Part shown: piece after piece, positions 1 through 10,877 of the stretch
Layout of the letters: each line of letters starts with the position of its first letter
How positions within the stretch are numbered: position 1 is the first letter of the stretch
Assembly (NCBI GenBank): GCA_946902985.2
Contig: OX336388.2
Coordinates: 1,216,478,609-1,216,542,608 of the forward strand
DNA length: 64,000 bases
Origin: Meconema thalassinum
Lineage: Eukaryota; Arthropoda; Insecta; Orthoptera; Tettigoniidae
Direction: 5' to 3'
The notes under the pieces: model-generated
Seen by the model: only the letters and a program-made list of their open reading frames with translations
What the model was told of the DNA's origin: nothing
Databases searched by the model: none
Translations under genes and position numbers: made by a program

Positions 1-2040
1 GTTTTCGCTGGGCGTGATGAGTGAGTGAGTCAGACAGGACATTTTCTTTCAATTATTTTTACCAGAATTTCACCCCTCCCCATGGGCCCCTTAAATTGGA
101 TTGATGAAAAAACTCTTGAACACCTATTACCTTATTTTTAAGCTGTCTTTTTCCTTCGAGTTTGATGAGTGAGTTAGTCAGTCAGTTAGGACACTTTCTC
201 TCCTTTTTCCCCCCAGAATTTCACCCCACACCATTGGCCCCTTAAATTAATTTATGAAAAAAAAAAAAAAAAAAAAACTTCGAACACCGATTTACTTATT
301 TATTTAGCTGATTTTTTTCGCTGAGTTTCAAATTTCTCGCCTATGTCGTTTAAGAGATAGGCCTACACGCTCCGTTAGGAATCCTTCAACCCCCACTATT
401 CACCCCTTTCACCTCATAATAATACACCACATCGAAAAACCCTTAGACACATGTCTGCTTATTTTTAATGATTAGTTTATATGCCGAGTATCACATCCAA
501 AAACAAAACCACTCGTGAGATATTGTTATTCAATGAAATGCAGGTTTAACCCCCTTAAGACCCCTTTAGAGCCTGAATATCCAAAAATCCTCCCTAAGTG
601 CACGGTTTTGACATACAACGAACATATCCCCAAAATGCCATATTTCCAACTACAATATTTTTGGCTGGGCGATGATGAGTGAGTGAATGAGTCGGGACAT
701 TTTCTTTCATTTGTTTTTCTTCAGAATTTCACCCCTCCCAATGAATCCCTTCAATTTGATTGATCAAAAAAACTGTCGAATAGCTATTTACTTACTTTAA
801 AGCAGTTTTTCCCCCTGAGTTTGATGAGTCAGTCAGTCAGTCAATCAGTTAGGACACTTTCTTTCCTGTCCCCCCCCCCCCCCCCCCCAGAATTTCACCC
901 CTCCCCATGGGCCTCTTAAATTGGATTTATGAAAAAACGGTCAAACATATATTTACTTATTTTCTATGCTGATTTTTTTCCGCTGAGTTTCAAATTCCTC
1001 GCCTATGTTGTTTAAGAGATACACGCTCCATTAGGAATCTTTCAATCCCTACTTTTCACCCCTTTCACCTCATAATATACACCACATCGAAAAACCCTCA
1101 GAAACGTGCCTTCTTACTTTTTAATGATGAGTTTATATGCCGTGTATTACATCCCCCAATGAAACCAATCGGGAGATATTGTTATTCAATGAAATGCAGG
1201 TTTAACCCCCTTAAGACCCCTTTAGAACCTGAATATCCAAAAATCCTCCCTTAGTAGACGGTTTTGACATACAATGAACATATCCCCAAACTGTCATGTT
1301 TCTAACTTTAATACTTTTGGCTGGGCGATGATGAGTGAGTGAGTGAGTTAGTCAGGACATTTTCTTTCAAGTTTCTTTTTTCAGAATTTCACCCCTCCCC
1401 ATGAACTCCTTAAATTTGATTTATGAAAAAAAAAACTGTCGAACAGCTATTTACTTACCTTAAAGCAGTTTTCCCCCCCCTGAGTTTGATGAGTGAGTCA
1501 GTCAGTCAATCAGTTAGGACACTTTCTTTCCTGTCCCCCCCCCCAGAATTTCACCACTCCCCATGGGCCCCTTAAATTGGATTTATGAAAAAAAAAACGA
1601 TCAAACACATATTTACTTACTTTCATGCTGATTTTTTCCGCTGAGTTTCAAACTCCTCGCCTATGTCGTTTAAGAGATACACGCTCCGTTAGGAATCTTT
1701 CAATCCCCACTTTTCACCCCCTTTCACCTCATAATATACACCACATCAAAAAACCCTGAGACTCGTGTCTTCTTATGATGAGTTTATGTACCGAGTATCA
1801 CATCCCCCAATGAAGAAGAAGAATGAAATGCAGGTCTACCCCCTTAACACCCCTTTAGAACCTGAATATACAAAAATCCTCTCTTAGTGGGCATTTGTGG
1901 CCCTTGTAGAAGCAGCATGCCAAATTTCATTCCAATCTGTTCGGTGGTTTCTGAGGTTTCGTGATGAATGAATGAGTGAGTGAGTGAGTGAGTGGTATTT
2001 GACAAATATATAGTAGAAGATAGTGTCAAGTCTTTGTTAT
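1..2040. repeat. Three-copy ~657-bp tandem repeat with GAGT tail
   Basis: The block opening with GGCTGGGC(GAT)GATGAGTGAG recurs at about 8, 661 and 1318, a period near 657 bp. Each unit holds two diverged sub-blocks built on CAGAATTTCACCCCTCCCCA, poly-A, and a CACGCTCCGTTAGGAATC block. Homopolymer C and A runs vary between units. The last unit decays after about 1790 and passes into CAAATTTCATTCCAATCTG and a (GAGT)n run near 1975. No credible coding frame is present. This looks like the tandemly expanded end of an interspersed element, but the family is not identified. Confidence 0.75.
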
Positions 2041-2129
2041 GCTAAACTCGGTTGACAGTGCTGTGTGAGTAGGTGAGTAACTAACGGGATTTCAAGTAAA
2101 GATGCTCATTTTCTATACCGGTAGTGCAG

Positions 2130-2510
2130 AGCGCAACTGGCATCCAGACGGCCGTGTCTCGACTTGAGCTATGTTGCCATGGAAAATATCTATCGTGCCA
2201 TTCCTTCATGAGTATATTTTATGATTTGATTAGCCTGTGCTTGAGTGCAAAAGGGCCGAAATCAGAAGAATGAGAAAGACTATCGAAAATTCATGTAGCC
2301 AGAGGTTCCTTCTGGGTCCTAAACTATGTGTAGGCAAAATTTGGTTGAGATTGGTGGAACGGTGTAGATTTGTATACGGAACCAACCCACCCACCCACAT
2401 ACATACATACAGACTTTCACTTTTATATATAAGATATAATATGGAAATTAAAAAGAAACACATTTCAAATATCAATGGATCTATAACAATTACAGTACCC
2501 AAGTAAAGAA
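2130..2510. repeat. Interspersed repeat fragment with CCAA/CATA microsatellite
   Basis: The stretch GGGTCCTAAACTATGTGTAG followed by AAATTTGGTTGAGATTGGTG resembles the ends of dispersed arthropod repeats and runs into a (CCAC/CATA)n microsatellite at about 2385-2412. The open frames on either strand show no domain. The family is unknown. Confidence 0.4.
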
Positions 2511-3519
2511 ATACAAGGCTATTTGACAAATTCCTAGCTTACAAAGTTCTGTTCAGTACCAGAAAGTATAGGCTATATCTGGATATCAATATTAAAACTT
2601 AAAGAGGTCTGGAGAGCATTCTACCGATCATCTCGTGCTGTACGGCTAGCATTCTTGGCAGTCGGTCTGGGGAGTAGAATCTGGGGGTTTTCAGGTTCTA
2701 CAATCCAGTTACCATCGAGGGATCTCAACAAGCTGATGGTAGGTATTTTCGGGTACAGTACCCAGTTTATAAAATTTGATCCTGAATTTCATATTCTTCA
2801 GGAATAGTTGAAGTAAATTACATGTTCAGGATGGTTGCAGAAATTTCTTGTTATAGATTATTTATGACTTGATAAAAAAATTGTATTAGAGAAGGTGCAA
2901 AGCAAGTTGTTAATAGCAAAACTGGAAGAAAGTAGAGCTGTAAACATGATTGGTGATAAAATAAAGCATAAGATGGCATAATGTATTTGTAAAAACACAA
3001 AAATTAGGTAGTTACGAGAAAGTGTAGCCCAGGAGAAGCAAATGTGTCCTCAGCTAATCAGCTACCATCCCTGCACCACAGACAACCAATCAGCAACATT
3101 CCCCCACCACAGTCAGCCAGTCTGTGACCTTCCACTACCACAGGCAGCAAATTGGTCACAAACCCATCCCTCTCCGTTAAATGGCAGCATTGAGAACACC
3201 CAATCATTCGCATTTGCAAGAGTAACAGGGAGACACATTTATATTGAACTATTTGCAATGATACCAGCTCTGCCCGTTTTCACTGAGCAACCCATATAAT
3301 ACGAACTGATAATACTAAACACACCTTGTTTTATTCCCTAGGATATCCTGTGAAGAACCATAAAAAGAGCAGAGTTTACTTACTGCCCCACCATATTTGT
3401 CATACCAATGAACATTTTATGGCTCAAGAGTATTCATCAGAGGGCCACAGTCACATCTGAAATCAACATATCCTTCTGTAGTTCATTGCTGCTTCAGACA
3501 CGTACATATTATACAGGAA
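2511..3519. other. Presumed FPGS intron or flank, no feature seen
   Basis: AT-rich sequence with no recognisable exon, transposon end or RNA on either strand. Short open frames around 3042-3299 have no domain. Confidence 0.4.
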
Positions 3520-3524
3520 TATTT

Positions 3525-3875
3525 GTTGTTTCAATGGAGGGGCTTGGACATCATGGTATTTTAATCCCATGCACTTGGGCGTGTGTGTACAATGTATCTG
3601 ATAACCTGAGGTGTAGTAGTGTGTGTATTTGTGATTCAGGTGAGGATTGGGAAGGATACAGTCATGGCCTGGAGTAGGAGTGGAAGGAAAACCACTTCCA
3701 GGATGGCCAAGATGGGAATTGAACCCAGCTCTTCTCAGTTTTGCTTCACAAGGCTGAGTGTACCCCATTCCAGCCCTGAGACCAGAATTAAATTTCTTGG
3801 CAGAGCCAGGATTCGAACCCAGACCTCCAGGGTGACAACCAAGAACGCTAGCTGTTACACCACAAGGTGGTCATA
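3525..3875 (-). mobile_element. tRNA-derived SINE, shared-tail family
   Basis: Read on the minus strand this has a degenerate tRNA-like head with a B-box-like GGGTTCGAATCCTGG, then the body AATTTAATTCTGGTCTCAGG, then the tail seen in the SINEs at 23.6, 60.0 and 60.6 kb (TATCAGATACA, TGGGCG, ATGATGTCC). An ATACAG hexamer lies at both ends and may be a short TSD. The open frames through it are chance. Confidence 0.75.
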
Positions 3876-4337
3876 CAGTATTAGTGCAGGAACTCTGTCA
3901 ATATAATTACCTGTTAATAATATTACTAGTATGTCAGAAATTAATTGCCCTATTCAGGTCACTAACAACGACCAGGTTTGATTACCATTAATGCACAAGT
4001 TTTGAAATGAAAAGCAACATCCTGCGATATGGATTGCATATAAAGTGAAAATCCCATGAGTTACGGGCTAAATACACGATTTCGAGTCACATAAAAATGA
4101 CAAGCTTTTTCAAGGCTTATTTTGAAATAAATAATTGTAAAATGAATTAACTTGTTCTTACAAAATGAATATGTTGAACATCTCATCACAAATTAAAAGC
4201 TTATCACACTAATATAAACTGCACAATTTTCTAGAAATAATGTATCAAAAGAAACTTTCAGTGATTACAAGCATCATGTGAACAATAATGGTCAGCGAGT
4301 AACAAACTTGCCAAACCTTCCTATACATTCACCTCAC

Positions 4338-4474
4338 CTGATGATATTGGTACAGTCATATGCTCCACCAATGCCCACTTCCATAATGGCTACATCTACT
4401 TTCTCAGCCAGAAACACATTAAATGCCATCACAGTTAAGAATTTGAAATATGGTGGCATGTCACGCTCATTTTC
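4338..4474 (-). CDS. FPGS: Folylpolyglutamate synthase, catalytic-core exon
   Basis: This 137-bp exon reads ENERDMPPYFKFLTVMAF, then EKVDVAIMEVGIGGAYDCTN, then II and a split arginine codon. These are the hallmark PPYF..LT.MAF and VEVGIGG(AR)YD blocks of FPGS/FolC. The glutamate of MEVGIGG is a conserved Mg-binding residue in the family. The acceptor (TTTCAG at 4475-4480) and donor (GTGAGG at 4332-4337) are canonical, and the intron before it is only 100 bp. The exon exits in phase 2. The next family exon (KPVVCGVT.LG.DHT type) was not found down to position 1, so the gene continues off the left edge. Confidence 0.95.
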
Positions 4475-4574
4475 CTGAAAGAAACCATGGATAAAATATA
4501 GTTTTACAAAGTTACATGCAGGGTTGTATTCCTTTCAAAATATTATTTTAGGATAAGAGTGACACAGATCTCAC

Positions 4575-4821
4575 CTTCTTCTTATGCAATTTATTATAGA
4601 CAGACCAGAAATACTTGACGAATTCCTGCTGACTGAGGGGTCGACCATTGATTCGAATTCTCTCCCTGACTGCCACAAGATGTGGAGAAGAATAAAATCC
4701 AGTTTTGAATCCATTCTGACGAAGAATAGATTCACAAAATGCACAAGTTGAACCTTTTCCTTTTGTTCCTGACACATGGATAACAGAAAGACCATCAAGT
4801 TGCTCCAGAGTTACACCAGAT
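4575..4821 (-). CDS. FPGS: Folylpolyglutamate synthase, P-loop exon
   Basis: This 247-bp exon encodes the ATP-binding core. The Mur-ligase/FPGS P-loop reads HVSGTKGKGSTCAF and is followed by TGFYSSPHLVAVRERIRING, the folate-binding signature. The exon ends with YNKLHKKK. On the minus strand an AG acceptor lies at 4822-4823 and a GTGAGA donor begins at 4574. The exon enters in phase 2 from 8650 and leaves in phase 0 into the exon at 4474. The key glycines, lysine and serine of the P-loop are present, and there is no stop or frameshift, so the exon looks functional. The match to the family is unambiguous over the whole exon. Confidence 0.96.
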
Positions 4822-5269
4822 CTGGAAGCAAAAATGGAACAATATTCGTAACTCCTTACAATGGAAATGTAGTGCACAGTGATTTTGAATACATGAGTGG
4901 GTTCTCTGAAATGTATGCCCATATAATCTTACTAATACACACACACTATCAACAAGAGCACATTTAAAGCAGTTCCAGTGAAGATGTGGCGAGTCATGAT
5001 GATCTTGAAAACAATCTATCACTGGGTTTGGTTTTGAACAACTGCAGTAAACTTCACAAAGCAAAACACTACAGGTTAGGGCTTGTACTTAGATACACAA
5101 CACCACCTAACAGCTGGAAAACTGCATTTGGTACTTATATGGTCATGATAAATGATGATTATGATAATTGTTGTTTTAAGGGGCCTAACATCTAGGTTAT
5201 CAGCCCCTAAAGGTCTGGGTGATAGCGAAAATGACAATGAAATGGAAACCATAAGGAAAATTAAGTGAG

Positions 5270-6085
5270 ACTGAAAATACACACAAAAAGGAACTCAGAT
5301 TGAAACGACTCACAAAATGGAGAGTGGTAATACTTACAAAAGGGAATTTAGAAGAAAAATACTCACAAAAGGAATAATTGAAAAATACGCACAAAATGTA
5401 GTTTAGGTGAAAAATACGTACAAAATTCAATGTAGTCAAAATACTTACAAAATGCAATTGAAATTCAAAATACTTACAAAAGGCACATGAGATTGAAAAT
5501 ATGTACAAAATGCAACTGAGGTTCAAAATACTTACAAAGTGCAACTGAAATTGAAAATGCACAATGCAAGTTAGATTGAAAAAGGCGGGTTCAGATTCAA
5601 AATAGGCTACTCACAAAGTGCAATTGAAATTCAAAATAGGCCTACTTACAAAATGCAATTGAAATTGAAAAAGCTTACAAAATGTATGGTAGATTCAAAA
5701 TACTCATTTGGATTCACACAAAGTGCAATTTAGACTGAAAATACTTACAAAATGTAATTTAGATTCAAAACACACACAAAATGCAATTGAGGATCAAAAT
5801 ACAGTACTTACAAAATGTCCACCATACAAAATGCAATGTAGATTGGAATACTTCCAAAATGCGGTTGAGGTTGACAATACAAAATGCAATTGAAATTCAG
5901 AAAACTCACAAAAATGGTACCATACATTCAAAGACTTACTAAAAAGCAATTTAGATTGTCAATCCTTACAAAATGCAATTGAGGTTGAAAATACTCGCAA
6001 AATGCAATTTTGATCGATAATACTTACAAAATGCAACTTAGATTGAAAATGCCTACAAAATGTAGTGTAGATTCAAAAAATTTGC
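5270..6085. repeat. Degenerate ~30-40-bp minisatellite
   Basis: The core TACTTACAAAATGCAATT followed by GAGATTGAAAA or GAAATTCAAAA is repeated more than twenty times with substitutions and small indels. Some units carry the insertion TAGGCCTA. The minus-strand open frame rich in FxFVSI at 5200-5562 is a by-product of the repeat. No terminal inverted repeats bound the array. Confidence 0.8.
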
Positions 6086-6089
6086 TTAA

Positions 6090-7124
6090 CCCTAGAACTG
6101 CTGCAGGTTTATCTGTCAAATGCTGCAGTTAATTCCCATAAAGTACACACTAAAGGAATTTGGTATCTGTAAGCATACTGTGTTCATGAATATGACTTAT
6201 CATACATCAATAGAAAGCTGGAAGACTGTTCTATATTATATTGATATAGGTGAATCATTCAGACTCGTCAGTTTGAATTAATCATAAAAAGTATTTTATA
6301 AAAAATAAAAAAATAAAAAATTATTGAATTTTCTGCTCTAGAAAACCATATTGCCGAGTTAAATGTTCGTCAGAGACATCATAAATGAAAAGTTCATAGT
6401 TGTTTTACTAATTCAAGAACCAATTTCAAATAATTCCTCTTATTTACAAAAAAGAAAATTATTTTTACAAAAATATGACATTTCTCGATTTTGAAGTACA
6501 TAATCGGCGCGCGATTACGGGGAGGCAAGTTCACAGGCCCAGGATGATGAACGATAAACGGTACATTTTTACCTGGAAAGTCACTTTCTTCGGGTTGAAT
6601 AGCAGTCTAGTTCACATTACCCCTTCACGGCTAACATTAGACATGTGTACAGGGTCTGTCGGAACATGATAAACATCGCTTGCATTGATGGGGATTTCCA
6701 TAACTTGCGTGACATCCTGTTCGCCGGTATCACTGCCACTACTTTCACCATCTTCATTTTCATACGAATCCACACAATAATCACTGTCATCGTCCATACT
6801 ATCACACGAATCGTCAAAAATCAAGTGCTCAATTCCTGAATCGTCTACATGGTTGGCAGCCATTTTGCTCAATGCAACTTCAATATCAATATGGCAGTAC
6901 TTCCACTTCTGCAGCCAAATAATAGCTTGCATACTGTCATTTGTTTGCCAAAGACTTACACTACGAAAGATAAAAGCATCGGGAACCAGCATGACTTGAA
7001 ATTAGTGCCATCTGAAGGCTAACAGTAGTACTATATTTGAATTCCAAGACCGTCTTTCAGAGAGACGGTCGCACTTGATTAAACAACACACCGTCTTCCT
7101 GGAAGACGGTCCGCAGTTCTAGGG
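6090..7124 (-). mobile_element. piggyBac-type element, internally deleted
   Basis: TTAA lies immediately outside both ends (6086-6089 and 7125-7128), and the termini CCCTAGAACTGC and GCAGTTCTAGGG are inverted repeats. TTAA duplication is diagnostic of piggyBac. Two copies of an ACCGTCTT/GAAGACGGT hairpin sit inside the right end (near 7050 and 7091-7111). The only coding remnant is an acidic N-terminal segment on the minus strand. Removing the element rejoins the surrounding minisatellite. Confidence 0.85.
6612..6863 (-). pseudogene. piggyBac transposase N-terminal remnant
   Basis: From an internal ATG at about 6863 the frame reads MAANHVDDSGIEHLIFDDSC and then a serine/aspartate/glutamate-rich stretch, ending at a stop near 6612. 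Acidic N termini are usual in piggyBac transposases, and the position inside TTAA-flanked ends fits. The DDD catalytic domain and the C-terminal zinc-binding region are absent, so it cannot be an active transposase. The frame is open upstream to 6992, but those residues do not look family-like. Confidence 0.5.
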
Positions 7125-7567
7125 TTAAGGTAATTTAGATACACGGGGAGCCAATTAACAAAAACAGTGCGGGAATTTTAAAGAGAAAAGAGAAAACAAG
7201 AGGTCTGACTCCTCTAAGAATGAGGGATCAGAAAAGATGAGACAAGGGCCAATTAAGGCGGGAAAGTAAATGACTCCCTAGGCCTCGCATACCCTAATAC
7301 AGCCAGGGTCGGAAAAGAACAAGAGTGGACCAAGGGAGGTCGACAGAAAAGAAGACGGAGAGGAGCCCGGCACAAGTAAGCGGAAGCAATGCCGGACTCA
7401 GCTGGGGTCCCGTGGTCGCCAACCCACATCCCACTAGATGTGAGCCCCTGGGGGTAGTCATGATAAATAAAAATTTAAATATGCCCCACGGCGGGTCTTA
7501 CCGACATGATGCTGTTGAGGTAACCGTACATCACCCCAATAGATGTACCTTTATCAAGCAGAGAGAA

Positions 7568-7640
7568 AGTGTCTACATGCAATAGCTCAGATGGTAAGAG
7601 CATTGGGTTAGAAATCGAAAGGTCCCACATTCGAGTTTTG
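7568..7640 (+). other. Degenerate tRNA-like sequence
   Basis: GCAATAGCTCAGATGGTAAG resembles a D-arm with an A box, and CATTCGAG stands where the T loop should be. The acceptor stem does not close and the B box is damaged. It is more likely a decayed SINE head than a functional tRNA. Confidence 0.35.
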
Positions 7641-8649
7641 ATTTTAACACTCTATTTTAACATCTTGATGGATTGTACTTTAACGTACAAAATACAACCT
7701 AACAGTTGAAAACCCGCATTTGGTATTTAAATGGTCGTGAAAAATGCAAATTCCAATTGTATGTTGAGTTCGGCAATGTGTCTTTGGCCAGCAGTACACG
7801 TCCCTTTCTTTTACAATTGTACTATTTTACACAACAAATCTAGCGAATAGAAACATGTTTCACAACATGTCCCACTGTTACCTCAGCAAAAAATATCACT
7901 AAACCAAATGTATTTTTCAACTTTCTTTCGTATCTTAACGTGGGTAACAGTACTCATGAAAGAAGAGAAAGGCACACAACTCATTTTCCCAGGAATACTA
8001 ATACTCCCAGCATGGTGTGACTCTCCATTGACAGGTTAAGGCATTTAACTAATTTGAATCTACTAGTATACACAGATCCTGGTGCTTAGCTCTACAATTT
8101 CCCACCCCACTCCCTCGGTATACTGCCGCAGCGCAAAACATTGTCATGCTGAGCGTGTCTATGTAAGGAAGTATTAGACACCTTCCCTGCACCGCTTTAC
8201 ACCCCACTCCTATCGCTGAGCTTTTAGGTTGAGTGCACAGCTGCGTGCCAGTATCTGCAAAACTCAGTAGCTCCCTCCTGAACATCATTTCCTACACATT
8301 ACTGGTTGCAAGTATGTTCAGCCTCCCTGCTATTATGCCCCACATATTTATGTATGAGTTGTTAATTTATTGAGTGTGCATTCAATGAGACTTCAAATGG
8401 GGTAACATATTTGCCTGCAGGAAGTGTAGATAGATCTGCATGAAAACCAATCCAGGTTGTTGCCAGCACCAGGATTTGAACCTCACATCTCCAAACTGCA
8501 GTTTCCCATTCCAGTCATGGTGCTTGAATTAATGCAGACAGCTATGCTGCTGGATGCACAAGATTCTCTTGACCTGTATCTCATAGAGCTGCTAGAGAAT
8601 AAAGCCCCTCAAACTAATCTGAACATAAGCACATCTCAACTGACCTTAC
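7641..8649. other. FPGS intron sequence, no element assigned
   Basis: This is part of the 3.8-kb intron between the exons at 8650 and 4821. The 8049-8290 stretch is less AT-rich and may be an old repeat. I see no exon, splice-flanked frame or inverted termini. Confidence 0.4.
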
Positions 8650-8777
8650 CTAGACAGGTACTTCAAAGTTTCTTCCAAATTTTTTGCCTGCACAGCATGG
8701 CTACGTCGATCTCGTTTTTTATAATCTTGTAACAATGCTGCATTTGTCTGTAGTGAATTCAATGTCTTTACAGCTTC
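8650..8777 (-). CDS. FPGS: Folylpolyglutamate synthase, upstream coding exon (partial gene)
   Basis: This exon encodes 42 codons plus two bases, reading EAVKTLNSLQTNAALLQDY and later ETLKYLS. Animal FPGS has the same AVRTLNTLQTN-type helix near its N terminus, ahead of the P-loop. Reading the minus strand, a TTTTTTCTAG acceptor ends at 8778 and a GTAAGG donor begins at 8649. The exon starts in phase 0 and ends in phase 2. The split AGA codon is completed by the first base of the exon at 4821, giving an uninterrupted join about 3.8 kb downstream. FPGS adds glutamates to folates in the cytosol and mitochondria so that they are retained. The exon with the start codon and mitochondrial leader should lie at higher coordinates but was not recognised. 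Confidence 0.9.
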
Positions 8778-10182
8778 CTAGAAAAAATGAGAAAGCTTTT
8801 TAAAAGTAGGCCTGTCACCAGAACATAATGATGTGTTTCCAGATGCATACATGGTGATAATCATTTAAAATCTCAATCAGATAGCCAGAGGGCAGTACAC
8901 ATGATTATTGAATTTAAAATTGCCTTAAATATAAATAACAAAGGAAAAGAAGGGATAAATCTTGCATTGTAACTTCTTCTAATGGCAGATGTTTTCACAT
9001 AAGCATGTCTCATATTCAACGTATTAAGATTTACTTGTGTAGAACACTATTTACAGAAAGATCTTATCAAGTTGATGCTTAGAACATGAAAAAATAGAAT
9101 GCATAAACAAATACTTAAACTTCTAGTCAGAGCAATGTGCCGCAACAATATATGCCAAACAAGTGCATATCGGTTACAATTACTTGAATTTTCATACAGG
9201 TTATTGAAATAATAATGTACATTTACCGCCCAGCTGCAATAAGGCCCCTCTAATGATTTCAGATATTTCTCAACTCTCATTTCTCTTTAGATACAAATTA
9301 GATGCTGGTGGTTTTTAACCCTAATAATTCTTATCAGCATTACGCAGTATCTTATCTCTACAAGCATGCGCTGCCTCAGTCCAACTTTAATTAAAAGAGA
9401 AAAACAAACTAGCTTGGCTCAGAGTGGCTACAGAAAACACAAGCAAAGAAACAACTAAACTGTGCTGTTCTTAGGTAAAACTTTATTCAGGTAGAAGGAA
9501 GTTTAAATACAATGACTTCAGTTAGAAACTAAGATTCCAAAATTTATTTTATGGAACAGACTATTTTGATGTCTGGATTCTTGGGAAAGAGCTTTAACCT
9601 TTACAATAATGCCGGATTTGTCTTAACTCAATTTAACTTCATATAATGTAATTTATAAAATAGGGAATCTTTACAAAACACACTTCTCTTCAGTAGGGTA
9701 CCTAGTTATTACAATACCCAAACCATCAATTATTGCAGTATTGGCTGACATAATCTTAAATTATGATACCTCTGTACCAATACACCGTTAATTCAAACAG
9801 GCCATGAGGTTCATGTTTAGGTTATGCTTTTTACTGATACACTTTCCAAAGCAATTATTTGACGCTGACGTTAAGGAAATTCCATATTGAAATGTATAAA
9901 AATCAGTAAAGCAATTGGCATGAAATGGAAAGTGAAGGGCAAAGTACTAAAGTTATAAAGAGTATATTAGAACAGGAGGTAAGTGAAGTGCATATCGGTT
10001 ACAATTACTTGAATTTTCATACAGGTTATTGAAATAATAATGTACATTTACCGCCCAGCTGCAATAAGGCCCCTCTAATGATTTCAGATATTTCTCAACT
10101 CTCATTTCTCTTTAGATACAAATTAGATGCTGGTGGTTTTAATAATTTAATAAATTTAAATTTAATAAATTTGACATGAAAT
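8778..10182. other. FPGS upstream intron with a 155-bp direct duplication
   Basis: No exon with a phase-0 donor that could precede the exon at 8777 was recognised. Positions 9161-9315 and 9986-10140 carry the same 155-bp sequence, 825 bp apart, with no mismatch that I can see. The open frame MRVEKYLKSLEGPYCSW within both copies has no domain and the wrong splice phase for FPGS. Confidence 0.6.
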
Positions 10183-10301
10183 TTGTGGTGTTTGAAGCCA
10201 TATTTTCAGTGTTGCCTTAGTAAACAAGAGTTTAGTGCTTTTCAGTCGGTCAACACATTCAATACATTCGTGTTGACCGACTGAAAAGCACTAAACTCTT
10301 G
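10183..10301. repeat. Snap-back repeat with perfect 34-bp hairpin
   Basis: A 34-nt arm at 10223-10256 is the exact reverse complement of 10270-10303, separated by a 13-nt loop. TTGACATGAAAT occurs just before the unit (from about 10171) and again overlapping the right arm (10302-10313), which looks like a target-site duplication. The arm includes CAGTCGGTCAACAC, shared with dispersed repeats near 32.86, 45.22 and 51.69 kb. Confidence 0.8.
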
Positions 10302-10313
10302 TTGACATGAAAT

Positions 10314-10661
10314 GTTGGTTTACTTACAGAGTAATTATTTGTTTAGAGCACCTTTGGCAAAATTTCACAGATGTTATGTGCTGCTTGCATGCAAGTAATA
10401 AGCAATCTCAACACGGTTTGTTCTAGGATAGCTGGTTCCTCTGTTGAGGCAGAATATAGACAACTTCGCATGGAAGATCAAGAAGGAAGTGCGCAGACCT
10501 CTGCATGCATGTAAGGGCTCTTCACACAAGTACATTTTCTGGCCAGGGAAAGATCTTCCAGCTAGCCACACAATTCCCCCTCTACATTCTCAGCAATGCT
10601 TTCCTATCTCCACCTCAGTGGAAAAAAAGTCACGTTCCTCCCATCTGGAATTAATACTGAC
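10314..10661. other. Unassigned sequence before the RTE element
   Basis: Overlapping open frames on both strands around 10374-10734 have no recognisable domain. No termini or RNA feature seen. Confidence 0.4.
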
Positions 10662-10877
10662 AAATCAGTCCAACAAGTCCCACAAGTCCAACCCCTCCTC
10701 CACGTGGTGGGAGACGGGCAACGGCATGAAGTAGGGGATTGCCTGTAGGTGTGAAGTACAGTGGGGACTTTGTGTGCCCCGGGACCGCTACGGTAGCTGT
10801 GAAGGCTCTATGGGAACCCTGAAAAGTGACGGCTGACGGGGCTCTGGTGAAGCTACGTTAGGCCTAGCAAGCCAGTA

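Larger units (their letters stand above)
5165..7460. repeat. Interspersed repeat, interrupted by minisatellite and piggyBac
   Basis: It starts with a TTGTTTTAAGGGGCCTAACA motif and GGTTATCAGCCCCTAAAGG (5170-5212). After the internal insertions it ends with GGAAGCAATGCCGGACTCAG and CCCGTGGTCGCCAACCCAC at 7383-7430. The same GGGGC..AGGTCATCTGCCCC motif reappears alone at 33528-33575 and inverted at 58550-58600, so it is a dispersed family, probably a SINE or composite. No protein is encoded. Confidence 0.5.

Noticed and set aside
3042..3299. 85-residue plus-strand frame as a small gene
   Set aside because: No domain, no splice or promoter context, and it lies within presumed FPGS intron or flank.
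5200..5562. 120-residue minus-strand frame rich in FCxYF
   Set aside because: Arises from the ~35-bp minisatellite; no start context or domain.
9047..9280. FPGS first exon within the frame MRVEKYLKSLEGPYCSW
   Set aside because: The only nearby donor gives the wrong phase for the exon at 8777, the residues do not match the family, and the segment is duplicated downstream.
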